Shown: positions 1 to 12,400 of the stretch, one piece after another
Layout: the number at the start of each line of letters is the position of its first letter
Position numbering within the stretch: the first letter of the stretch is position 1
Assembly (NCBI GenBank): GCA_022605955.1
Contig: JAKCOZ010000039.1
Span: forward strand, 5,947,501 to 6,011,500
DNA from: Rallus limicola
Taxonomy: Eukaryota > Chordata > Aves > Gruiformes > Rallidae
Direction of reading: 5' to 3'
DNA: 64,000 nucleotides
The notes under the pieces: model-generated
Databases searched by the model: none
Told to the model about the DNA's origin: nothing
The model's input: only the letters and a program-made list of their open reading frames with translations
Program-made: the position numbers and the translations under genes

Positions 1-416
1 CTTGTTTTCTGTGGACTCCTAGAATGCGCTAGGGAAGTTTTGTGGACAGCCATGTTGCTCTCCTTCATTGACATACGTGTGGCAGAACTAGCTTAAGGAA
101 AGCAGTGCTATGAATGATCCCTCCCAAATAAAAAGGACTTCACATCTAGGGCGTGACTTGTGTGCCTGCTCTGCCTGCTGTTGTTGGAGCAGATGTTGCC
201 AAGCAAGCTTGAAAGCTCTGTTATCACCCCATACACACCTCCCATCACTTGTTAGTGACTTTCTAAGAGGAAATAAATCAGTTTTCCTCCTGCTTTTGCA
301 GTTGCAGTGCAAGTGCTAGCAAGCTCTGCTTTCCTTTGTCCTTCCTAGCATAGGATAGCTGAATCAGTTGCTTTGTGTTTTGTCCCAGGTTCCCTGCTCC
401 AGGGGTCTTCCCGATA
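1..416. other. Sequence upstream of the first visible PHF11 exon
   Basis: No coding exon is supported here. AATAAA-like strings lie near 125-130 and 270-275. In human, SETDB2 ends just upstream of PHF11, so this could include its 3' end, but nothing in the sequence proves that. A pyrimidine stretch ending in CAG at 386-388 is a plausible acceptor, so 389-416 may be 5' UTR or N-terminal coding sequence of PHF11. Confidence 0.4.
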
Positions 417-3400
417 ATGGCGAAGATGGTGAGGAGAACGTGTGCGTTTTGCTCGGACGGGGAGGCTGGTTCTGTGATGTATATTGCCAAAGAGCGAAAT
501 ATTGCAGCTCATCAGGACTGTCTGGTGAGTGGTTTTTAGTCAGTACCTAAGAGGAATGAGGAAAATGGGCTAATGGGGAAGCTTCCTCTGCTTGTCTATT
601 TCTGACTCTGCGATGGTGCCTGAATTAAAAAGTTTGTTGTGTTAAATTGAAAAGCTATGAAAAGTAACAGGGCTTGGCCAGAATTTGAGAAAGGGGGAAG
701 ATGCAGCTGGAAATGTAGAATCACATTTGGTGGTTTGGAAGGAATCACATTTGGTGGTTTGGAAGGACCTCAGAGAACATCTAGTCCCAACCCCCTGCCA
801 TGGGCAGGGACACCCTCCACTAGACCAGGCTGCCCAAAGCCCCATCCAACCTGGCCTTGAACACTGCCAGGGATGGGGGCAGCCACAGCTTCTCTGGAAA
901 ACCTGTGCCAGGGCCTCACCACCCTCACAGGGAAGAATTTTTTTTTCCTCGTGTTGATTAGAAAAAAGTTGTGGATAACTTCCCCTTCCTTACTTATTGT
1001 GATGGCTCAGGACTTCTGTGGGGCTTAAAGTGGCCCAAATGTGCATAGATGTGTTTTCTGTGGGTTTCTCCCAGGCTTTGTATGATGTTCCCATGTTTCT
1101 CACATAGTCAACTGTTGTCAGCATTGGACTGTGTGGAAATTTTATTACAGAGAAGTGTTGTGTCCAGCAGGTAAGAAGATGTTCAAAGTGTGGAGGTCTG
1201 TCAGCCAAAAGAGCTTCTCCTTACTCTACACAGCCTGAAATTCCAGACTTTCTTCATTCACCCTTCTTACTTAGCTCACTTTCTTTTCTTAGTTCACCTT
1301 CAGGTCATGTGAAATCTCCTATATATAGGAGGACAGAGAAACTTTAAACAGGGAAGAGGTTTAGGTATATCTCCTTGTTCAGTCTAGGTGAAACCTCCTG
1401 AAAACCCAGAAAGAGAGACCTTTCCTAGGTAGGGCAAATGCAGGAAGAAAAAAATATGCCCTTCCTCCTTCTCTGGAATGCACTGGTGAACTGAGTCCCT
1501 CTGTTAGTTCTTAATGTTATTTCTTTTGTCTCTAGTTATTTTCCTCAGGATTTGTGGAATCTGAAGAATACAACCCAGATAATCTGGACATAAGGTTTGA
1601 TGTGGCATCAGTGTTGAAAGAAATGAAGAGAGGAAAGCGGCTGGTAAGGAGTTTCTTTCTAAATCTACGCTTAATCCTAGCTCATAGTATGAAGACTGTC
1701 TGTCCTTTTTATACTTGGAAAAAAAATGGAGGTACTTGATGCTAATATACTAGTAGGGAAATCACAGATTTAGAGTTAGAAACATTGATTTGACATTATA
1801 TTTGGTGAAATTCAGTTCACTTCATACTAAAATGTCTTGGGTTTTTTCTGACCTTGTCTAAGTTTCCTAAGAGACTTTGGTAAAGGACTAAGGCAGTGCC
1901 TGAAACAAAATTATGCAGTTCATTAGAGGGAAACACCTTCTGGTTTTAGCAGAACGAAGCTTATTTATATGAGGTTTTCTTACTGGCATTGTCCTCAGCT
2001 GCCCTCCTGCCTTGCATTCTAGGTGGGACTCTCTTCTCTACAAAGTTAGCTTAGAAAACACAAATCCAAGAACTAATCCCAATAGGTATTGAAATCACTC
2101 AGGCAAGAGTTAGAGGAGGAAAGGCTGCTGCCCAGTGCCTTCACATGGCTCGTATTCATTAGTGTGAAATAGAGGTAAGATAGCAAAAAGGCAGCTGAAA
2201 TAGTGCCTAGGATGGGGGCTTGCAGGAGTCAACGTGCCTGTTGTTACGCGGAGCTGACACGCAACCAAAGATGTTGTCCCTCAGAGGACAGTAATTCCCT
2301 TGTCTGGCAAGAGTTTTGGTTGCATCCTGTGATGTTCACCTGCTAAACCTCATCTTCTTCTAGATGTGCAACTTCTGTCGCAAGAAAGGAGCCACGGTGG
2401 GCTGTGAGGAGAGGGCCTGCCGCAGGAGTTACCACTACTTCTGCGCGCTCTGCGACGACGCGGCCATAGAAACAGATGAAGTCAACGGAGTCTACCGGTA
2501 TTTAACCACCCATTCTCTAATCATTGTCAGGGCTTCAGTAGTGGGGTCAGGAAGAGAGGCTTAAGAATTGTGTGGGGTTTAAAGGGTTGGTTTTTTTTTC
2601 AAAAGGGAGTATGTTCTCCTCTGTTCACAAGCAATAGGGAAAATGTTTGCCTTTCACAGGAAAACATCACACTGGTGGGAAGGAATCTGCTCAGTGTTTG
2701 AGGCTGCAACACACCTGAAAGGCCACTCGGCCAAAACCATGGAAGTCAGTCCTTACTGGCTATCTAGCTAGTCTTCAAGGACCAGTATTTTTATCAACAT
2801 CACTCAAATTCTCAATTTATCTTGGTTCAGAAGCTTCAATAAATGTAGTCTGAGCACAGAGCTGGCTATAGCACTCCTGCATCTGTTCACATTAGGCAAA
2901 TTCTGACCATTTTCCCTCCACGTGCTAGCAGAGAACTTTATTCCCACCAAAGACCTTCCTACATTTCAAGTACATTGCTAGCATTAACACAATTAAGCAC
3001 ACTTTTAAGGGAATTTTCTGCTCTGATCATGCTAGTGCTGGAGTCCACTGGCTTGAGACTGCCTGTGTTGCCATTAATAGAGCAAGTGGTTTGCAGGTTG
3101 CAGATGAAAGAGTTGAGAAATTAGGACTTAAGGGACCTTTTGGAGTGCTGATGATAGAGTAAAATCTGAGATGCATAAAGCCTCCATTGCCCATTTCTGT
3201 CCAAGAATGGCCATGTTAGTCTTAGGTTAATCTAGTAAACCATCTAATTGCTTGTTCCAGGAAGAGATGGATTGGTGCAGGCCTTAGTAGTAGTGGAAGA
3301 TGGGTTCTTGTGTGTCAGAATACTTGCACTCCTGGCTGCTTCACTAGAGTTCTCAGTCCAAAATAAATAATGTCTTTCAGCAAGGCCACAAGCCCAGCTG

Positions 3401-6400
3401 TCCTGGGAAGAGGATGTGTTTTGTTTATGCCTGTAAATCTTCACGGGTCTGCAAAGCTCATTGTGGTGGGTTGACCCTGGCTTGAGGCTAGATGCCCAGT
3501 AAAGTAGCTCTATCACTTCCCTCCTCAGCTGGATAGAGAGAGAATACAATGAAGGGCTTACGGGACCAGATAAGGACAGGGAGAGATCATCCAGCAATCA
3601 ATATCACAGGCAAAATGGGCTCAACAAGGAATAAAATTAATCTGTTTTGATTGGGTAATAGAATAGGACAATGAGAAATAAACCCAAATCTTATAACATG
3701 TCCCCTCACCCCTCCCTTCTTCCCAGACTCAACTTTATTCCTGATTTCTTTACCTTCTTCCTCCAGGCAGCACAGGGAGACAGGGAAATGGGGGTTGTGG
3801 TCAGTTCATCGTGAGTTGTCCCTGCCACTCCTTCCTCCTCAGGAGAGGACTCCTCACACCCTTCCCCTGCTCCAGCATGGAGTCCCTCTCACAGGAAACA
3901 GTCCTCCATAAACTTCTCCATTGTGAGTCCTTTTCCCTGGTGGTTTCACTTCTTCTCCAGTGTGGCTTCTATGGGGTGCAGACCCTCAGGAACAGACTGT
4001 TCCAGTATGGTACTCCACTGAATCACAAGCCCCCACAGAAAACCTGTTCTAGCATGGGCCCCTGTCTCCACAGGCTGTGCATCCTGCCAGGAGCTTTCTT
4101 CAGCACAGGCTTCCCACCAGGTTGCAGCCTCCTTCAGGTGCATCCACCTGCTCCAGCGTGGGGCTTCTCCACAGGCTGCAGGTGGAATCTCTACTCCTCA
4201 TAATTTTCCATGGGCTGCAGGGAGACAGCCTGGTTCAGCACGGCCTTCTCCACAGGCTGCAAGGGAATCTGTCTCTGGCACCTGGAGTGCCTCTTGCCCC
4301 ACCTTCTTCACTGACCTTGGTGTCTGTAGAGTGCGGTGGTTTGACCCTGGCTGGAGGCTAAATGCCCACCAAAGCTGCTCTCTCACTGCCCTTTTCAGCT
4401 GGAGAGGAGAGAGAATATATATTGTGAGTCTCAGGAGTGGAGATAAGGACAGGGAGAGATCATTCTGCCATCAGCAGCACAGGCAAAATAGACTCAGCAC
4501 AGAATAAAGGAAAGAAACTCTCTAATTTATTACACTGCACTACACACCCAGTGAGACCAGAGTTGGGTAATGAGAAGTGTGACCAGATCTTAAAGCACCT
4601 CCCCCCACCCCTCCCTTAGCAGACTTCACTTTAGTCATGATTTTGCTCCCTTCTTACCCCCACCCACCCACAACTGTTTGCACAGGGAGGGGCAGGGACT
4701 GGGGCAATGGGGGTTTTAATCAGTTCCTCACAAGTTGATTTCCTTCTTGACTGGGAAATGGGGTATTCCTCATACTGTTCCCCTGCTCCAGCATGGGGTC
4801 CCACCCCCAGGAGACAGTCCTCCATGATTTTCTCCCACTTGAGTCCTTTCCCACAGGGCTTCAGCTCTTCACCAGCTGCCCCAGTGTGGGTCACTGCTGT
4901 GGGGTGCAGTCACAAATCACAGAATGTCTCTCAGTCTCTCAGGCCCAGACTGCTCCAGCCTGGTCCCACACAGAGTCAAAAGCAAACCTGCCCTAGCATG
5001 GGTCTCTCTCGCTCACCTCTGTGTCTCTGTCCACGGGCTGCAAGTGCTGGCAGAGGCTCCAACACAGGTCACAGCATCTTCTGAATGTCTCCACCTGCTC
5101 CAGTGTGAGGCCTCTCCACAGGCTGCAGGTGGGGTCTCAGCCTTTTCCATGGGCTGCAGGGGGATACTCGCTCCACCATGGGCTTCTCCATGGGCTGCAG
5201 GGGCATCTTTCTCTCCAGCACCTGGGGCACCTCCTTCCCCCTTCACTGGCCTTGGTGTCTGCACAGCTTCTTACATCTTCTCACTCCCTTCTCTGGTGGC
5301 AAAAAGTGGCTGCTTGAGTTTTGTTGGTTTTTTTTCTCCTCAGTGTGATTCCCAGAGGTGCTGTGACCATCGCTGATGGCTTCAGCCTTCCTCAACAACT
5401 CTGGCCTTGAGCTGGCTGGTGTTTGCTCTGTCGGGCCTGCAGAGAGCTTCTGGCTGCTTCTATCAGAAGCCATCCCTGCAGCCCTCCCCTCCTCCACCAG
5501 AACCACATAAATTACAGCAAAACTACAACACTCCTTTCTCTGGCAGCCAAAAGATGCCCCTTGAGTTGTTTTTTGGTTTTTTTGTTCTTTCTTCAATGTG
5601 TTATCCCAGAGGTACTACCACCATCACCGATTGCTTTGGCCAGCAGCAGGTACATCTTGGAGTCAGCTGGTATTGGCTCTGTCAGACCTAGGTGAAGCTT
5701 CTAGCTTGTAGAAGTCCCCTCTGCAGCCTCCCCAGCCCCTACCAAAACCTTGCCTTGCAAACCTAAAATACTTAGGAAAGCTTGTAGCTGGAAAGATGGA
5801 AACTTTGCATGATCACAGAGTCAGTGGCTCTGATACGGCCTTAGAAAGGACACCTCAGGCTGTTGTCATTTTGAAGGACTGGCTGGGCTTCCCAAGATGT
5901 TGAAAAATTAATTTGGACTGATAGGAGTCTAGATGCAAAGTGTTAAAGAACTGGTTGAATGTATAGTTTGATTCGGTGGTTTTCTGATCTGGTGACCTTG
6001 GAGGTTTGGAAGAGGGACCCTTAAAAATGCCATAAGTCACTGTGTGAGACTAGAAATAAAACTAGGCTATTGCAACCTGCATTGAAGAGACAGGAAAGGA
6101 CTGGATTAGAGAAGGATGGGGAGGCAGGTTGCAGGAATTTTTGAACCCAAAGACTCTTGCACAGCACCAGTGGGGTAAATAAAGCACAAAATCTGTTGCC
6201 AGCCTGGAATTACTGGAGAGAAGAGGAGCGAGTCTTGAAAAGCAGTGGGCATGGGTTGACATCTCCTTACACTTTCTCATGGAGAAACATAACATGCTGC
6301 AAAGCCTATTGAAGAGCTCTCAAGCTGGTGTTTTTAAATTTGGAGTTGCCATCCTTGTGATGATGATGTGTGATTATCAAAATAGGTGGAGCAAAACAAA

Positions 6401-9400
6401 ACAAAAGAGTTTTGTTCCATATTTGTTCCATACAGTGGTATGGAAATGGCAAGTAAGAGTAGAGGTGGGGAAGTAAGTGTAATTTGTGATGCCAGCTTGC
6501 AAAAACCACCAGAAGGGAAGTCCTCCTAAATAAAGTAGCCTGGCTAGAAAAAGGCATTGTCTGTTCTTTGCAAGGTGTACTTGGGAAGGTTGTTTTTAAC
6601 TGGGGAAAGAATAGAATTAAAGGGAGGGGAGGGGGAAAAAACCCGACCTCCAAAGGGCAATATTTGGGATTGAAGGATGTTAAATGAGGTGCCTCCAGTG
6701 CTTAGCTTTCTGATTGAATTGTTAGGCATATATAAATCTGGGGGGTTTGTGAAATTAATTTCATGCTAAAAAGGTGGCTTGTTAAGGAAACACACTGCAT
6801 TTTCTAAGGCCAGTGCTTCTTTTTTGTTAAAATAAAAGAATAATTAGGAAATGTCTTAGTAAATGCAGCTTCCTTTAAAAATTGCTTCCAAACACTTGAG
6901 CATCAGTCTTGGCCTATAGGTTTGGCAAGGAGGAGGTCAGCTAAACCACACTCTCAACAAGGCAATTTTACTTAAAAAGTGACTTGAGATCCTTCTGTAA
7001 GAAAGGCATTTTCTAGAAGCTGGTTCACATTCTCTACACATTATTGTGCCCAGAAAATAAGGGGTAATTCCAGGTGCATTTGTTGCATTTTGCCCCTTCT
7101 GATGAATTCACATAGAACCAGAGAAAACATTCCCTTCTCACATATTACTGAAGTCTTTAAGGAACTAATGGATTGAGCAGCTTTAAGCTACCAGATCTCA
7201 AAGAGGGTATCCTACTCCCTCAGGATTTGGGGACCAACTTGTCAGCACAGGGCCAGGGAAAGGGAGGGGCACAGAGATCTCCAAGCAGGTGAATGGTACT
7301 GTGCATGGTGGTGCAGTGCCGTGTGGCAGTGCCAGCAAGTCATGCAGGGCTTACAAGTTCAAGTTGACTGGTAAGGAGATAGGCTTAAAGAGGTTCTGGA
7401 TACAGCCTGAGCAGTGCAGGGTGTAAGCGGGCAGAACGGCAGTAACTACAATCAAACAGTACTAGTACTGTGGTATTTCACCCTGACAGCGTTAGTCTCA
7501 CTTTAATAAGGCATTTCAGTGAGTACCTCTGCCACAGCGATTGCCAAACCAGCTGAGATGTGTCTGACTCGGGAGATGAACAGCGAGCAAGTCCAAACAG
7601 CGAGGTGTGGGGAGGTAATGGAACTGATGATTCAAAGCTTCAGTGCTCAGAGTCCACTGAGGCTCTAAAAGTACAAATCACCTGCTTGTGCATGCACATG
7701 AGTGACTTTATGTCAGGTGCTTTCCTAGGTGGGAAATGCTGGACAAAAACCCTGATCAGTTTTTAAAGCATCTTTCAGTTTATGCTCGATGAAAAGAGGG
7801 GGAAATATCTGTTAAAAATCAGTCAGCATAACTCTTGTTTCCATATTTATTAATACTTTTTCTCTTTTTCTTAAAATTGAACTTAAATTTTAGAGTGTTC
7901 TGCCCAAAACATGACCCAGGCAATAGGACCAATCACTATGGTGAGTTTCTTAAATGGCTTCATTGATCTTACTTGTTTTAAAAGTTTGCATCCTACAGTC
8001 AATAGCTCATTTGAATAACAATAACATAATGCTACTCCACCTTTATAACTGAGCTGTTAAGCACCTCTATAATTCTGCAGGAGTGGTTTGATTGAGATCC
8101 ATGTCAGTGCACAAAAATTGAGCAGGTTTCTTGCAGTGGGAAATGTTTATCTTTCATCTTTGCCGAATCTCCCTCAAAACTGACTGAAAACGCTGTAGGA
8201 CCTGATCCTTCATGGAATTATTCTTGACTCTGTGTGGGCAGGTGGGCCCAAGCAGCTTGCCAGATCCATGTGAGATAGAAGAGCTGCGCTAAGGAGCGAC
8301 GCACAGGCTTGCAACTGATTAGCAAAGGAAGGGCTGCTTTTGGAGTGTTCACCTTGGAATTTTTATTTGTAGTGACATTAACTGCTCACATTTGCATCTC
8401 CTGTACTCACTGCAGTGTTTTTTTAAGCAGGGCCTTTCATCCTGAAGGATCCCAAAGAGCTTTGTTAAGTGTGACAGAAGGGGTTATGCATCTCCTGTTG
8501 AAGGGTTGCTTCCTTTGCTACAGAAATCACAGAATCGTAGGGGTTGGAAGGGACCTCAAGAGATCATTGGGTCCAACCCCACTGCCAAAGCAGCTCCCCA
8601 GCTCATATTGCACAGGGAGGCGTCCAGATGGGTCTTGAATATCTCCAGAGAAGGAGACTCCACACCCCCCCTGGGCAGCCTGTCCCAGGGCTCTGTCACC
8701 CTCACAGTGTAAAACTTCTTCCGCCTGTTGGTGCGGAATTTCCTGCTGAAATGCACAGCCTAGTTTGTGAGTCCTGGTCCTTGCTGATTCCAGGTTAGCC
8801 AGGAATCTCCTGGAATTAACTGGAGCAGTGACTTTGAACTGATGCATGCAGCCCCACTCAGAAAGGAGTGGGTCCTAGCTTGGCCTTCACTGGGAAGTTA
8901 AGTTCTATCCAGCTGTGAGCACTAACTCTAAGGGGTGTGCTCCTGCTAGCGAACCTTGACTGATCTTCTTCACAAAATTCTGGCTTCACCCTGATGCTGC
9001 TCAAGGGGTGGGTTAGGTGCTTATCCTTTAAACTTTTCATCACAGCATCTGGGGCTTCTCAGCCAGACATACCTTCTGTTTAATAACTGATATTGCTGTG
9101 GTTCACTAACCAAATGCAGCTTCTTATTTCACTTAATAGTTTTGGGGTTTGTTTATCCATAGCTTCGAGCCCTGACATTCTTCCCATCCTCTTTTTTTTT
9201 AATTAATTTGATCTCTGTGGATTAATAGAGTCTGTTGGGTATGTCCAGGGTCTCAGCTGGTCTCCTGCCAAGCACTAGACAGGGCTGGGATTGTTTCATT
9301 TCCAGGATGAGGAGGCAGCATTAGACACACCCCTGTACACCACCTCCTTCACAAGGAAGGCTTAAATCTTAAGAGGTTGAAGGTCTTGGTGTCTTCCGAG

Positions 9401-12400
9401 TGCTGCGTACACAATGTATGGCCTGTTCCCCAAGAGGAGAGTTTTCTCTTAGAGGACCTCTTCAGAGGCAATTAATTTGGGCACCCTCTGTTTGAAGGGA
9501 GATGGATTCTGCTGGCAGAGTCTGCCTGGCCTCCTGAAGGAGCTTATCCCACCTCTGTCTGAGGGAGTAGCTGTCCCCCCAGTAGGTGCAGAGCAGCTGT
9601 AAGAGTTAGGTAAATGAGGCTTGGCTCCCCAAGCCCAGTGTCTTCTGCCTCTGAGCAGCTCTTGGATGTATGCCTGGCACTCAGAATAGCCAGGGTTGGT
9701 TGGCTGAAGCTGTGGATATGGTGGCCCATCTGAGCGGGCAGAGGACACCTGCCTGAGAGTGCATTTGCAGGCCCACACAGGATGGAGAGAGAGGCAGGCT
9801 GGCATAGAAGCACTGTGGCTCCATGGTAGTTCTGACTTTCAGGATCCAGCTGGGGTGAAGTAGCTCAGCCATTTCCCTGGGGCAGGCTGACCCGGCACTG
9901 GGCTGTGTGGGAGCAGGAGCTGGTACAGAAAGGCTGCCTCTCCAGGCTTGTTTTTTCCCCAGAAGCTTGGAGAAAATGGAGTCAAGGAACATCCCCTTCT
10001 TCTTGGTCCAGGCAACATTCCTGTGATGAAATGTCAGGGCTCTGCTTTGTGACTGGAAGAGGGTAGAGCCAAGAAGTGTCCTTGCAGCTCTGTACAGAAG
10101 GGATTGGGGGGGGCACTTTGGACTTGGAAATGGGCTCCAACCTCAGCTTAACTGGAGTTGTTGGGTGAACCTGGAGTAAAGGTTGACGAAACAGAAGGGT
10201 GGAGAGCACTGTGGGGAGCCAAGGAGTTGGGTTGCTCTTTGGTTTGTGTTCCTCTTATTTTATAAGGCATCCCTAAAGCAAACATCAGGAAGAGCTGAGA
10301 AAATCCTACCACAGATCCAACATGTCCTGCTAGGCAGCAAGCAATACTCTGCGCCTGCGCCAGCGTCTCCTAGACCGCTCCAGGCTAGGCCAGCCAGCTT
10401 TATTTTGGATCAAGTGAGAGGCCGTGATTTGCTTTTGGGCCATGACAAATCAAAGGTACAGCACAGTACTCAAAGAAGAGTATGCAAACCCCAGGCTTGG
10501 TACAGGAAGGTTTGTGACACCCCAGTAACTCCTCGTTCCTCTTCATGGGATGATTTCTAGTAGGAAAAACCCTACTGAGCGCTGCCCGAAAGACGTAGCA
10601 TTGAACGGGAAGGGGGCATTATAACCCCACTGCCTTTAAACCTCTCAGGTTTTGGTGGGTGGTTGAACTCTTTGCTAGCTTCCCCTGCTCCTGCAGTGCC
10701 TTCCTTGCCAGAGTTGCCCTTCTCTGCTTGTGATGCTGGGGCTGTTTTCAGCTGCTGCCCGTTAGGGTGTCAGAGGGAGGCTGAGGCACGCTGATGGAAC
10801 GGACAGAGTGAAAGCAGAGGATCTTGCAGAGATCTCATACCGCATCACTGCAAACGCTTTGTAGTGTAACTACTACTAAACAGGTTGCTTCTGGAGGCTT
10901 TCTAGGAGGTCATTTCATCAGTGAAAAACTTACTGCCATTCCTGTGGTTTTAGGGCACCTGACTCTTTATGTAGTCTTAGTTTTGAAGGTGTATTAATAC
11001 AAACAAGGACTGACTGGAAAAAGCCAGTAATCATTCATAAATTTGTGTGAGGTTTTTACCATGCAGAGGTAGTGCTGCTGCTGGGGAGAACTAGTTCACT
11101 CTGCCACAGCCAAAAATCTTATGTTAAAAACTGGGGTTTGCTTTAATACTGAGTTTAAAAGGCAGAGTGATATCCCAAAGTTGCAGTGATTTGCACTTTC
11201 CTAATGTTTGGGCTCGAAATTTTTCTTACATGGAAATAATGTGAATTCCACTGATATTTGGGGAAACTGAAACATCCTCTTGCCTTGCTGTGTGGAGTGC
11301 CTTGCTATTGCTTTTTTTTCTGGGAAAAGAGAGAACTCTGATGATGTGAAATCACCCGTCTGAGGTTGACACATTTGTTCCTTTGTTGTTTCTTGGTTCA
11401 TAGGTACGCCAAATAAGAGGAGAAGACACACGCTGAAGTCTTCCACCATCACGGAACAAATGGTAATTCTGACTTCAAGTAGTTCTAAAGCAGGAACCCA
11501 CATCTGCTGCAGCAAAGGAGGACTGCTTTAGTGCAATGTTTTGACAGCGTAATCAGAAATCCACTTCCTCACAGAAGCAATAGGGTTTTCTTTATAGCTG
11601 CCTTGGTTTGATCTTGTCGTTCTGTCAGAACAGAGCTGGCTGCATTTGGAGCTACTCCAGGCGGAGCCAGTGCTGCCTGAGGGTGACATGGCATGGGCGC
11701 ACTAGGAAGCTCCAAACCAGGCTGACTGGGTGGCTGGGATCTTGACATGACCAAAAGAGCTTCCCTTTGGGGGCTCCTTTTCTTTGGAAATACTACAGCT
11801 CTCGGATTTGCCTAGGGCTTGACTTAGTTCAGGTGAAAAACTGCTTTGGATGAGTCACTTGGCCTTTGTAAGGAGCACTTACTCCTTTGGGAGCCCGTGC
11901 TGTGCTCACGGTAGCTGCAGCACATTTTCACTCTCACCAGGCAGTTCTCAGCTCCGTGGTGCCAATAGCCTCCCCAACTGTTTGGGAGCCACCAAGCAGC
12001 ACAAGGTTGCAGGGGGAGTTGCCTTAGAGGCTGTTGTTAAAAAGCCCTGTAAATACGGCTTGTTTTAAGTTCTGAGGGGATTCTCTTGGCTCCACAAAGT
12101 ATGCAGGGAAACTTTCATTGACTCTTGGAAGGGTCAGTATTTCTCCTTCCTAGAGGAATTAGCATCCAGCTTTCCTTGAGGAAAAAAATCTGCCTTTTCT
12201 AGGTCTTGAGAATGAAGGGAGGTTTATGTGAGCAACCTTTGCAGCTTTTGATGTGTAGTAAGAGCAGGTCCCTTGTCTCCAGGAATTTTCCAGCTGTAAA
12301 TCCACTTACCTTTACAGTGGTAGTGTGCCATTTCCACTGCTCCTGGGGCCAGCGAGCTCAGAGCTCAATGCAAACGCTGTAGATAAGAAGCTGGGGGTGC

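Noticed and set aside
7560..7766. Possible extra PHF11 exon beginning MSDSGDEQ
   Set aside because: The flanking exons (ending 2497 and starting 7894) join in phase to give the conserved PHD Cys/His ligands. An insert here would split the zinc finger.
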